Origin: Velamenicoccus sp964471325
Lineage (GTDB): Bacteria > Omnitrophota > Gorgyraeia > Velamenicoccales > Velamenicoccaceae
DNA: 64,000 nucleotides
Direction of reading: 5' to 3'
NCBI GenBank assembly: GCA_964471325.1
Contig: CAYYFL010000009.1
Span: 1-64,000 of the forward strand
Shown: positions 57,242-64,000 of the stretch, piece by piece
How positions within the stretch are numbered: position 1 is the stretch's first letter
Layout of the letters: each line of letters opens with the position of its first letter
Program-made: the position numbers and the translations under genes
The notes under the pieces: model-generated
Seen by the model: only the letters and a program-made list of their open reading frames with translations
The model's database searches: none
Told to the model about the DNA's origin: nothing

Positions 57242-57424
57242 TCAACATTACTCCTTGCGTAACCATCTTGTAAGTATCTGGATGCACCCAGTCCTCGCAG
57301 GGCTCAGATGGGCATCCAGATATTTACAAGATACGCTGCGGAGTTAACCCCTCAAGGGGGTAGACCTTCGCAATACCAAATAAGCGAAGGGTCTAATCCC
57401 ACCAGAGGTGGGATTAAGGAGTAT
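57242..57424 (+). repeat. 5'-UTR structured repeat family, copy D (diverged)
   Basis: It has the same order of parts as copies A-C but different stem sequences. Left arm 57265-57285 and right arm 57312-57332 pair over 21 positions (one G-T). Then GGAGTTAA, an AGACC-type hairpin unit, the hairpin AATCCCACC/GGTGGGATT and AAGGAGT follow. ACTCCTT at 57250-57256 is the exact complement of the ribosome-binding site AAGGAGT. The ATG of lysS is at 57426. Confidence 0.85.
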
Positions 57425-57425
57425 T

Positions 57426-58889
57426 ATGGAACTTAATGATATCATACAACAGAGGATCGAGAAGCTTGCTGCTTTTAAGGAAGCGGGCATGCGTCCTTAT
57501 GGCCAGAAATTCGATAAGACGTGTGCCGTCAAGGACTTATTGTCTTCGTTCGAGGACGGCAAGAACATCGTCGTCGCCGGTCGCCTGATGGCAAAACGAA
57601 AGCACGGCAAGGTCTGTTTCGCCGATTTGCGGGATGAAGGTGCCAGGATCCAGCTCTACGTCCGCAAAGACGATCCTTTGGCGGAAAAAGATTTCGAGCT
57701 TTTTAACAAGCTGGATATCGGCGACATCGTCGGGATCGAGGGCGAGACTTTTAAGACGCACACAGGCGAGCCGACCGTCAAGGTCAAGGCCTTCCGGCTT
57801 CTGGCGAAGTCGCTGCGCCCCTTGCCGGAGAAGTGGCACGGCCTTAAGGACGTCCAGATCCGTTACCGGCAGCGTTATGTCGATCTCATTGCCAGCCCTG
57901 AAGTCCGGGACATCTTTGCCATGCGTTCGAAGATCATGAGTTCCATGAGGTCTTTTTTGAACTCCCGGGGGTTTTTGGAAGTCGAGACACCCATGATGCA
58001 CCTGATCCCCGGCGGCGCGGCCGGCAGGCCTTTTGCGACGCATCACAACGAATACGACATGGACCTTTTCCTGCGTATCGCGCCCGAGCTTTACCTCAAG
58101 CGCCTGATCGTCGGCGGTTTCGAGAAGATCTATGAGATCAACAGGTCTTTCCGTAATGAGGGGGTTTCGACGCGCCACAACCCTGAATTCACGATGCTGG
58201 AGCTTTATGCGGCCTATTGTAACTACGAAGACATGATGAGGATCACCGAGGAGATCTTTGCGCATGTCGCCAAAGAGGTCCTTGGGAAGCTGGAGATCGA
58301 GTACCAGGGCCAGAAGATCAATTTGACGCCGCCGTGGCCGCGGCGTTCTTTCGCCCAGGCGGTCAAAGAATATTTTGATATCAATCCCGAGGATGAGACG
58401 GCGGCGATGGTGCAAAAGCTCAGGGCCAAAGGCCGCCCCGTGGAAGACCGGCTTTCCAGGTCCCAAGTCGTGCGTCTGGTCGAGGAGGTCCTGACGGCCG
58501 ATGCGCCGACGCAACCCGTTTTCTTTACCGACTATTTCAGCATTCTTTGTCCATTGGCAAAAAACAAACCGGAGAACCCTTTGATCTCGGAGCGTTTTGA
58601 GCTTTATATGGCAGGTATGGAAGTCGCGAATGCCTACTCCGAGCTCAACGATCCTATCGAGCAGAAACAGCGTCTTCAGGAGGAGCTCAAGGAAGAAGCC
58701 GGATCAACCCAGCGCTGCCTGGATGAGGATTTTGTCGAGGCCTTGGAATACGGCATGCCGCCGACAGGGGGCTTGGGGATTGGCATCGACCGTTTGTGCA
58801 TGCTGTTTTTGAATCAGCCTTCGATCCGCGACGTCATCCTGTTTCCTCTCTTGCGTCCGGAAAAAGGGACGGAAAGTGCGGAAGGTTAA
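57426..58889 (+). CDS. lysS: Lysine--tRNA ligase, class II
   Basis: A 487-residue protein. The OB-fold anticodon domain (IVVAGRLMAKRKHGKVCFADLRD) is at about 45-140. Class II motif 1 (RSFLNSRGFLEVETPMMH), motif 2 (EINRSFRNEGVSTRHNPEFTMLELY) and motif 3 (GGLGIGIDRLCMLF, near 455) are all present. It attaches lysine to tRNA-Lys. It heads a group with lolE, lolD, ilvE, mcsA, mcsB and clpC. The start is decided by the repeat-encoded ribosome-binding site. Confidence 0.97.
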   Translation: MELNDIIQQRIEKLAAFKEAGMRPYGQKFDKTCAVKDLLSSFEDGKNIVVAGRLMAKRKHGKVCFADLRDEGARIQLYVRKDDPLAEKDFELFNKLDIGDIVGIEGETFKTHTGEPTVKVKAFRLLAKSLRPLPEKWHGLKDVQIRYRQRYVDLIASPEVRDIFAMRSKIMSSMRSFLNSRGFLEVETPMMHLIPGGAAGRPFATHHNEYDMDLFLRIAPELYLKRLIVGGFEKIYEINRSFRNEGVSTRHNPEFTMLELYAAYCNYEDMMRITEEIFAHVAKEVLGKLEIEYQGQKINLTPPWPRRSFAQAVKEYFDINPEDETAAMVQKLRAKGRPVEDRLSRSQVVRLVEEVLTADAPTQPVFFTDYFSILCPLAKNKPENPLISERFELYMAGMEVANAYSELNDPIEQKQRLQEELKEEAGSTQRCLDEDFVEALEYGMPPTGGLGIGIDRLCMLFLNQPSIRDVILFPLLRPEKGTESAEG

Positions 58890-58892
58890 ACG

Positions 58893-60074
58893 ATGAATCT
58901 TGCTTTTTTTATCAGCCGGCGTTATTTTCTGACTCTGCAGAAAGAGCGGTTCATCTCCGTTATCAGCCTGATTTCGTGTCTGGGGATCGCCATCGGCGTG
59001 ATGGCCCTCATCATTGTCATCGCCGTCATGACGGGTTTTGATAACGATCTCAAAGATAAGATCATCGGCGCCAATCCCCACATCATCATCCAGAGTGAAG
59101 ACGGGATCGCCGATTTTCAACAAGTTAAGTCTTTGATCGAAGGCCTCAAGGGTGTGCGGGATGTTGCGCCTTATGTCAGCGGCCAGGCCTTTCTCTATTA
59201 CAAAGACAAGGTGCTGAGCCTGAACCTCAAGGGGGTGGATCAGGCGTCCGAGAGCCGCGTGACGCGCATTCTCGGTTATATGGAGGGCGGTCGGCTGAAC
59301 CTGCCTCCGGGAGGTATCGTCCTCGGCAAAGAGCTGGCGGCTGTGCTGGGTCTTTCCGTCGGCGACGAGGTGGTCTTGTCGTCGCCGGTCGTGGGATTGA
59401 ATACGCCGTTCAAGGTGAGCGGGATCTTCCATACCGGCATGTACGATTATGACCTTAATTTGGCGTTCTTGAACATTAAAGACGCCCAGCAATTTTTCGG
59501 CGTCGGGACATTGGTGACCCAGGTGGGTGTCCGTCTGGATAATCCTTATTTGGCGCCGCAGGTCAAGAAAGAATTGAACCGTGTCCTGCCCGCCGGTCTT
59601 CATAGCCGCACATGGATGGATATCAACAAGAATTTTTTCTCCGCTCTGGCGCTGGAAAAGCTGGCGATGTTCATTATCCTGACATTGATCGTGCTCGTGG
59701 CCTGTTTTAACATCGTCAGCACGCTCATCGTCATGGTTGTCGAAAAGACAAAGGATATCGGTATTTTAAAGGCCGTGGGCGTATCTCAAGGGCAGGTGAG
59801 AAGGATCTTTACATGGGGCGGCCTAATTATTGGCACAGGAGGTATCCTTTTTGGTATAATAGGAGGGATTATTTTGTGTCTTTTGCTTAAAAAATATCAG
59901 TTCATCCAGCTCCCCCAGGATATTTATTATATCGACCATTTGCCTGTGGCGCTGCGCGGGCTCGATGTGGCCATGATCGCAGGCTCAGCTCTTTTAATTT
60001 GTTTTCTGGCAACGATTTACCCGGCGTCCAAGGCGGCGCGCCTCGTGCCGGCAGATGCCCTGAGGTATGAATAG
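58893..60074 (+). CDS. lolE: LolC/LolE-type lipoprotein-releasing ABC permease
   Basis: A 393-residue protein. The first membrane helix follows FFISRRYFLTLQKERFISVISLISCLGIAIGVMALIIVIAVMTGF, the LolC/E signature, then a large periplasmic domain (about 50-260) and three C-terminal helices (FIILTLIVLVACFNIVSTLIVMV onward). With LolD it extracts lipoproteins from the inner membrane. Only one permease gene is present, so a homodimer (LolF-like) is possible. It starts three bases after lysS and abuts lolD. Confidence 0.93.
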   Translation: MNLAFFISRRYFLTLQKERFISVISLISCLGIAIGVMALIIVIAVMTGFDNDLKDKIIGANPHIIIQSEDGIADFQQVKSLIEGLKGVRDVAPYVSGQAFLYYKDKVLSLNLKGVDQASESRVTRILGYMEGGRLNLPPGGIVLGKELAAVLGLSVGDEVVLSSPVVGLNTPFKVSGIFHTGMYDYDLNLAFLNIKDAQQFFGVGTLVTQVGVRLDNPYLAPQVKKELNRVLPAGLHSRTWMDINKNFFSALALEKLAMFIILTLIVLVACFNIVSTLIVMVVEKTKDIGILKAVGVSQGQVRRIFTWGGLIIGTGGILFGIIGGIILCLLLKKYQFIQLPQDIYYIDHLPVALRGLDVAMIAGSALLICFLATIYPASKAARLVPADALRYE

Positions 60075-60748
60075 TGCTTAAAGCGCTCCATCTTCAAAAA
60101 ACATATCGTCAGGGCCCGAAGGCGCTGACCGTGCTTAAAGACGTAAGCTTAGAGGTCAAGCGGTCTGAAATGTTGAGCATCGTGGGTCCTTCGGGGGCGG
60201 GAAAGTCGACCCTGTTGCATATTCTCGGAGGATTGGATACGCCGACGCATGGTGAGGTTTTTGTCGACGGCGCGCGCCTGACGACGATGGATGAGCGGCG
60301 GCAGGCCGCGATCCGCAACAAGATGTTCGGTTTTGTTTTTCAGTTTTACCATCTTTTGAGGGAGTTCACGGCGCTGGAAAATGTGATGCTGCCGGGTTGC
60401 GTCGGGCGGGGATCGCAGGGCGTATCCGACGTCAGGAAAAAGGCCGAAGGGCTCCTGGATTTTCTGGGTTTGTCGCAACGGCTGAAACACAGGCCTTCGG
60501 AGCTGTCCGGCGGCGAACAGCAGCGCGTGGCCGTGGCGCGGGCGCTCATCAACGACCCGGAAATCCTTTTTTGCGATGAGCCGACGGGGAACCTGGATTT
60601 CGAGTCCGGCAGGCACATCCAGGAATTGTTGATGCGCCTCAATAAAGAAAAGGGGACGACGGTCGTCCTGGTGACGCACAGCCCCGAGCTGGCGCACGGC
60701 AGCCACAGGACATTGAAAATTTTCGATGGAAGGCTTGTTACAGGATAG
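60074..60748 (+). CDS. lolD: LolD lipoprotein-releasing ABC ATPase
   Basis: A 224-residue protein with a GTG start overlapping the lolE stop. Walker A GPSGAGKSTLLHILGGLD (near 38-55), Q-loop FQFYHLL, signature LSGGEQQRVAVARAL (near 140) and Walker B ILFCDEPTGNLD (near 164) are complete. It powers lipoprotein release by the LolC/E-type permease. Confidence 0.96.
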   Translation: MLKALHLQKTYRQGPKALTVLKDVSLEVKRSEMLSIVGPSGAGKSTLLHILGGLDTPTHGEVFVDGARLTTMDERRQAAIRNKMFGFVFQFYHLLREFTALENVMLPGCVGRGSQGVSDVRKKAEGLLDFLGLSQRLKHRPSELSGGEQQRVAVARALINDPEILFCDEPTGNLDFESGRHIQELLMRLNKEKGTTVVLVTHSPELAHGSHRTLKIFDGRLVTG

Positions 60749-60847
60749 CAGGCAGGTTGACAAGGTCCCTCGTTTCTAGGAGAAACGCTGACGGAGACTC
60801 GGGATCAATTTCAGACAAAACGATTCAGCGGGAGATTGAGAGGCACG

Positions 60848-61720
60848 ATGTTGATTTATTTTAACGGAAAGCTGGTCAAAAAAGAAGACGCGAAGGTGTC
60901 GGTGTTCGATCACGGTCTGCTTTACGGCGATGGAGTGTTCGAGGGGATCCGTTCCTATGATTGCCTTGTTTTTAAACTGCGCGAGCACATCGACCGTCTT
61001 TATGCCTCGGCCCAGGGCATTTCTTTGAAAATCCCCATGCAGAAAAAAGAGATGGAGAAGGCGATCGTCGGCACCCTGAAAGCCAATAAGCTTAAGGATG
61101 CCTATATCCGCGTGGTGGTGACAAGAGGCGAGGGTGATCTTGGCCTGGATCCGCGCAACTGCCGCCATGCCACGGTCTTCATCATCACGGATAAAATTGC
61201 TCTTTATCCGGCGGAATTGTATCACAAGGGGCTCAAGATCGTGACGGTGCCGACCCGGCGCAATATCCCGGAGGCCCTGAATCCCCAGATCAAATCCTTG
61301 AATTATCTCAACAACATCCTGGGAAAGATCGAGGCGATCAACGCCGGCGTGCCCGAGGCATTGATGCTGGACCAGAACGGGTTCGTGACGGAGTGCACGG
61401 GCGACAACATCTTCATGATCAAGGACGATGTCCTGGTGACGCCGCCTGTTTCCGTGGGCGTCTTGAACGGCATCACACGCGGGGCCGTGCTGGAGGTGGC
61501 CGCGAAGGCGGGCCTCAAGACTTGTGAACGCATGGTGACGCGTTTCGAATTGTATGTCGCCGACGAGATGTTTTTGACGGGGACGGCTGCGGAGCTTATC
61601 CCGGTCGTCATGATCGACGGACGTCTGATCGGGGCGGGGAGCGTCGGCAAGCACACGTCGGCCTTGATCAGCGTTTTTAAGAAAATCACGAAAAAGGACG
61701 GCGTCCGCTATGCTCTGTAA
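60848..61720 (+). CDS. ilvE: Branched-chain-amino-acid / class IV aminotransferase
   Basis: About 290 residues, PLP fold type IV. It has the start YFNGKLVKKEDAKVSVFDHGLLYGDGVFEGIRSYD and the catalytic Lys in NPQIKSLNYLNNILGKIEA (near 155). ALMLDQNGFVTECTGDNIFMI and the C-terminal LTGTAAELIPVVMIDGR are also present. It transaminates the branched-chain keto acids or, less likely, D-alanine or aminodeoxychorismate, which share the fold. The ATG at 60848 is preferred over a TTG at 60836. It overlaps mcsA by 11 bases. Confidence 0.9.
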   Translation: MLIYFNGKLVKKEDAKVSVFDHGLLYGDGVFEGIRSYDCLVFKLREHIDRLYASAQGISLKIPMQKKEMEKAIVGTLKANKLKDAYIRVVVTRGEGDLGLDPRNCRHATVFIITDKIALYPAELYHKGLKIVTVPTRRNIPEALNPQIKSLNYLNNILGKIEAINAGVPEALMLDQNGFVTECTGDNIFMIKDDVLVTPPVSVGVLNGITRGAVLEVAAKAGLKTCERMVTRFELYVADEMFLTGTAAELIPVVMIDGRLIGAGSVGKHTSALISVFKKITKKDGVRYAL

Positions 61721-62258
61721 TATCTGCAATAAAAATCAGGCGACCGTGCATCTGACCGAGATCGTCGATAACCAGATGACCGAGCTGCATCTCTGCGATG
61801 ATTGCGCCAAGAAAAAAAGCATCCAGATGGAGCAGCAGTTCGGTCTCTCGGACCTTCTGGCGGGCCTGGTGGATTATTCGAAGCAGCTCGCCGGTTCCGA
61901 GAAGATCGCACCGGGGACGCAGTGTCCTTTTTGCGGATTGACTTATGAAGATTTCCGCAAGATCGGCCGTCTCGGCTGCAGCGAATGTTACACGGCCTTT
62001 GGACGTTATCTGGGACCTTTGCTGAAGCGCATTCACGGCGCCAGCCAGCATGTGGGTAAAGCGCCTTTGTCTGTGTTGCAGGAGGGTCCGAAGCTCTTCT
62101 CCGGGCCGCGAGGGGCTTCGGTTGCGGAATTGAAGGCAAAGCTGCAGGAAGCTGTCGAGCGCGAAGAGTTTGAAGAAGCCGCGCGGCTGCGCGATGCCAT
62201 TAAGGAAGCCGAGAAGACGGAGAAAAAGAAAAAAGGGAAGACGGAAGAGGCGGTTTGA
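61710..62258 (+). CDS. mcsA: McsA, activator of protein-arginine kinase
   Basis: A 182-residue protein. Two zinc-binding CxxC pairs are at the N-terminus (CNICNKNQAT, CDDCAKKKS) and two in the middle (CPFCGLTYEDF, GCSECYTAFG). A UVR motif helix (LKAKLQEAVEREEFEEAARLRDAIKEAE, near 140-168) and a basic tail close it. It activates McsB. It starts inside the end of ilvE. Confidence 0.94.
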   Translation: MLCNICNKNQATVHLTEIVDNQMTELHLCDDCAKKKSIQMEQQFGLSDLLAGLVDYSKQLAGSEKIAPGTQCPFCGLTYEDFRKIGRLGCSECYTAFGRYLGPLLKRIHGASQHVGKAPLSVLQEGPKLFSGPRGASVAELKAKLQEAVEREEFEEAARLRDAIKEAEKTEKKKKGKTEEAV

Positions 62259-62374
62259 TGCGGAAGTTTCCAAATGTTAGTTTGGTCATTGCTTCTTGAT
62301 GTTTGGAAATTGTTTGGTTATTCTTTCTTGGGTTTTGGTTATTTCAAATCGGTCCGAGTTTAACATTCTGAATA
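62259..62374. other. T/G-rich spacer before mcsB
   Basis: The sequence is very poor in A on the plus strand with repeated TTTGG words. TTTCCAAAT near 62267 pairs with ATGTTTGGAAA near 62300. It differs in composition from its neighbours; no gene or clear promoter is seen. Confidence 0.4.
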
Positions 62375-63424
62375 ATGAACCTTAATGATCTGATCAATCA
62401 GGTTTCAAGTTGGCTGAAAGGCACAGGCCCTCATTCCGATATCGTGATCTCTTCCAGGATCCGGTTGGCGAGGAACCTGGATAAGACTCCTTTTCCGCAT
62501 TGGGCCAAGAAGAACGACGCCGAGCAGGTTTTGGTCACGACCAAGGCTGCGTTCGAGCGGACGTCTGAATTGAAGAGTGCGGTCTTTCTGCGTCTTGAGG
62601 AGCTTGACAATATCGACAAGCAGTTTTTGGTGGAACGCCATCTGATGTCCAACGAGCACGCGGTCCGCAGCAACCAGAAGGCGCTATGCGTGACACCGCG
62701 GGAAGATGTCGCCATCATGGTTAACGAAGAAGACCATCTGCGTATCCAGGTGATGGAATCCGGGTTCGACCTGGACAAGACCTGGGACGTCATCAATTCC
62801 ATCGACGACCAGCTTTCCGGTTTCCTGCCTTATGCGTTCAGCCGGGAATGGGGTTATCTGACAGCCTGCCCCACGAATACAGGCACGGGCATGCGGGGAT
62901 CCGTGATGCTTCATTTGCCGGCGCTCGTTATGTCGCGCCAGATCAATAAGGTGCTGGAGGCCATCGCTAAGTTAAGCTTTACGACGCGCGGCCTCTACGG
63001 CGAGGGCACGCAGGCATCGGGAAATTTTTTCCAGATTTCCAACCAGGTTTCTTTGGGGTTGAAGGAGGAGGAGATCCTCGGCAACATCAAGGGCGTCATC
63101 GGTCAGATCATCGAACAGGAGGAGAAGGCGCGGGAAGTCCTTTTGGCCGAGCACCGGGAGATGCTCGAAGACAGGATCTGGCGTTCGTACGGCACGCTCA
63201 AGAACGCCCACATCATTTCAAGCGGCGAGACCGTTGAGCTTTTGTCCATGCTGCGGCTGGGGCATGACCTTGGGCTCGTCGAGAACATGGAGCGCGGCCT
63301 GATCAACGAGCTTTTCATCCTGACGCAGCCCGCGCACCTGCAGAAGCTTGAGAATAAAAAGTTATCCGCCAATGAGCGTGATATCAAACGGGCGCAAATT
63401 ATCCGTGAGCGCCTGAAAGTGTAG
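62375..63424 (+). CDS. mcsB: McsB, protein-arginine kinase
   Basis: A 349-residue phosphagen-kinase-fold enzyme. The ATP/guanidino-site blocks are SSRIRLARNLDKTPFPHWA (near 26), LMSNEHAVRSNQKALCVTPREDVAIMVNEEDHLRIQ (near 90-128) and LTACPTNTGTGMRGSVMLHLPAL (catalytic Cys region, near 168). It phosphorylates arginine on proteins to mark them for ClpCP. The C-terminal part includes DRIWRSYG. clpC follows. Confidence 0.96.
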   Translation: MNLNDLINQVSSWLKGTGPHSDIVISSRIRLARNLDKTPFPHWAKKNDAEQVLVTTKAAFERTSELKSAVFLRLEELDNIDKQFLVERHLMSNEHAVRSNQKALCVTPREDVAIMVNEEDHLRIQVMESGFDLDKTWDVINSIDDQLSGFLPYAFSREWGYLTACPTNTGTGMRGSVMLHLPALVMSRQINKVLEAIAKLSFTTRGLYGEGTQASGNFFQISNQVSLGLKEEEILGNIKGVIGQIIEQEEKAREVLLAEHREMLEDRIWRSYGTLKNAHIISSGETVELLSMLRLGHDLGLVENMERGLINELFILTQPAHLQKLENKKLSANERDIKRAQIIRERLKV

Positions 63425-63448
63425 CCTATAGACAAGTCGGAGGTGAAT

Positions 63449-64000
63449 GTGTTCAATCGTTTTACGGAAAGAGCCAGAAAAGTCATTGTCCTGGCCAAGG
63501 AAGAGGCCAGGCGTTTTAATCACGATTATATCGGCACCGAACATCTGCTTCTGGGGCTGATCCGGGAAGGCGAAGGGGTTGCGGCCGCCGTTTTGCAGAA
63601 ACTGGGTTTGAGTCTGGAGAGTATCCGTCTGGAAGTGGAAAAACTCGTCCAGCCGGGTCCGACGACGCAGATCCAGGGGGATGTGCCGTTTACGCCGCGT
63701 TCCAAGAAAGCGCTGGAATTGGCGGCAGAGGAGGCGCGTGCCCTCGGGCATAACTATATCGGCACCGAACATCTGCTTCTGGGGCTGATCCGCGAGGGTG
63801 AAGGCGTTGCTTCCCAGGTCCTCTTGAACCTCGGGCTTGATTTGAACCGTGTGCGCAGCGAGATCATGGAGCTTTTGGGATCCGCAACGCCGGGCTTTGG
63901 CACGCAGGCCCAGAGCAAATCCAAGACGCCGGCCCTGGATGCCTTTGGCCGCGACTTGACGGCCCTGGCGCGTGAAGGCAAACTCGATCCCGTCATCGGC
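63449..64000 (+). CDS. clpC: ClpC ATPase, N-terminal part (runs off the window)
   Basis: 184 codons are visible, open to the end of the window. The GTG start at 63449 follows GGAGG. It begins FNRFTERARKVIVLAKEEARRFNHDY and contains both halves of the Clp_N domain, each with the block YIGTEHLLLGLIREGEGVA. The last residues, ALAREGKLDPVIG, open the first AAA+ module. This is the unfoldase that reads arginine-phosphate marks made by McsB. No ctsR repressor gene is seen next to it. Confidence 0.96.
   Translation, partial: MFNRFTERARKVIVLAKEEARRFNHDYIGTEHLLLGLIREGEGVAAAVLQKLGLSLESIRLEVEKLVQPGPTTQIQGDVPFTPRSKKALELAAEEARALGHNYIGTEHLLLGLIREGEGVASQVLLNLGLDLNRVRSEIMELLGSATPGFGTQAQSKSKTPALDAFGRDLTALAREGKLDPVIG

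Noticed and set aside
57140..57425. T-box riboswitch in the lysS leader
   Set aside because: No T-box consensus (TGGNACCGCG-like) and no terminator/antiterminator pair; the leader structure instead matches the dispersed repeat that also precedes unrelated genes.

Overview
The window is about 56% GC, densely coded bacterial chromosome. No rRNA is present, so the lineage cannot be fixed from sequence alone. The gene content points to a diderm, uncultured-type bacterium of the PVC or Omnitrophota (OP3) kind. This is an inference from several features together: lipoprotein-sorting LolC/E-LolD, a PagL-like outer-membrane deacylase and many lipoproteins, type II secretion/type IV pilus pseudopilins, sulfide-type Thi4 thiazole synthase, the carboxyspermidine polyamine route, DUF3568-like lipoproteins, and McsA-McsB-ClpC arginine-phosphorylation proteolysis in a Gram-negative setting. 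Such lineages are also rich in dispersed palindromic repeats.

Layout. 1-415: tandem hairpin repeats. 415-3762: a three-gene signalling operon on the minus strand (membrane histidine kinase, receiver-GGDEF protein, single receiver). 4262-4337: tRNA-Asn. 4399-8713: RluA-type pseudouridine synthase, lipoprotein hydrolase, transglutaminase-like protein, PPOX protein and SDR. 8817-9362: a compact IS200/IS605-type element. 9595-20370: small envelope and stress genes (membrane-anchored Hsp20, GHL10-like hydrolase, RlpA, CPA2 antiporter, rubrerythrin-VIT1 fusion, Spy-like protein, CorA, DoxX). 20469-25406: a pseudopilin cluster. 25482-26252: Thi4 number 1. 26527-30336: a deacetylase/GT39/LmbE glycan operon. 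30609: cold-shock protein. 31186-38802: AddA-like and AddB-like nuclease-helicases plus a TamB-like protein. 38917-40815: IspH and a TPR protein. 40885-42025: TPP riboswitch and Thi4 number 2. 42159-45717: a ZIP, CDF, CcdA and thioredoxin-like operon. 45844-48979: a kinase with an unusual pseudo-receiver/DUF192 fusion. 49133: a RAYT transposase. 49821-51701: a Ski2-like helicase. 51875-53624: lipoprotein, PagL and YqeY. 53986-57004: a polyamine cluster (carboxyspermidine decarboxylase and dehydrogenase plus a SpeD homologue). 57426-64000: lysS, lolE, lolD, ilvE, mcsA, mcsB and the start of clpC.

The strongest unexplained signal is a set of structured repeat families that sit exactly at gene boundaries. 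One family (five copies, four directly upstream of start codons) ends in the ribosome-binding site of the next gene and shows compensatory stem changes between copies. A second family (three copies) begins with TAATGA after genes, supplying the stop codon in two cases. Other families, an inverted-repeat element between addA and addB, solitary IS200-like ends and RAYT-associated palindromes also abut or overlap stop codons. Other points of note are two Thi4 paralogues with different residues at the sulfur-donor site, a SpeD homologue in a pathway that does not need decarboxylated AdoMet, and a receiver domain whose phospho-acceptor Asp is Asn, fused through a membrane segment to DUF192.
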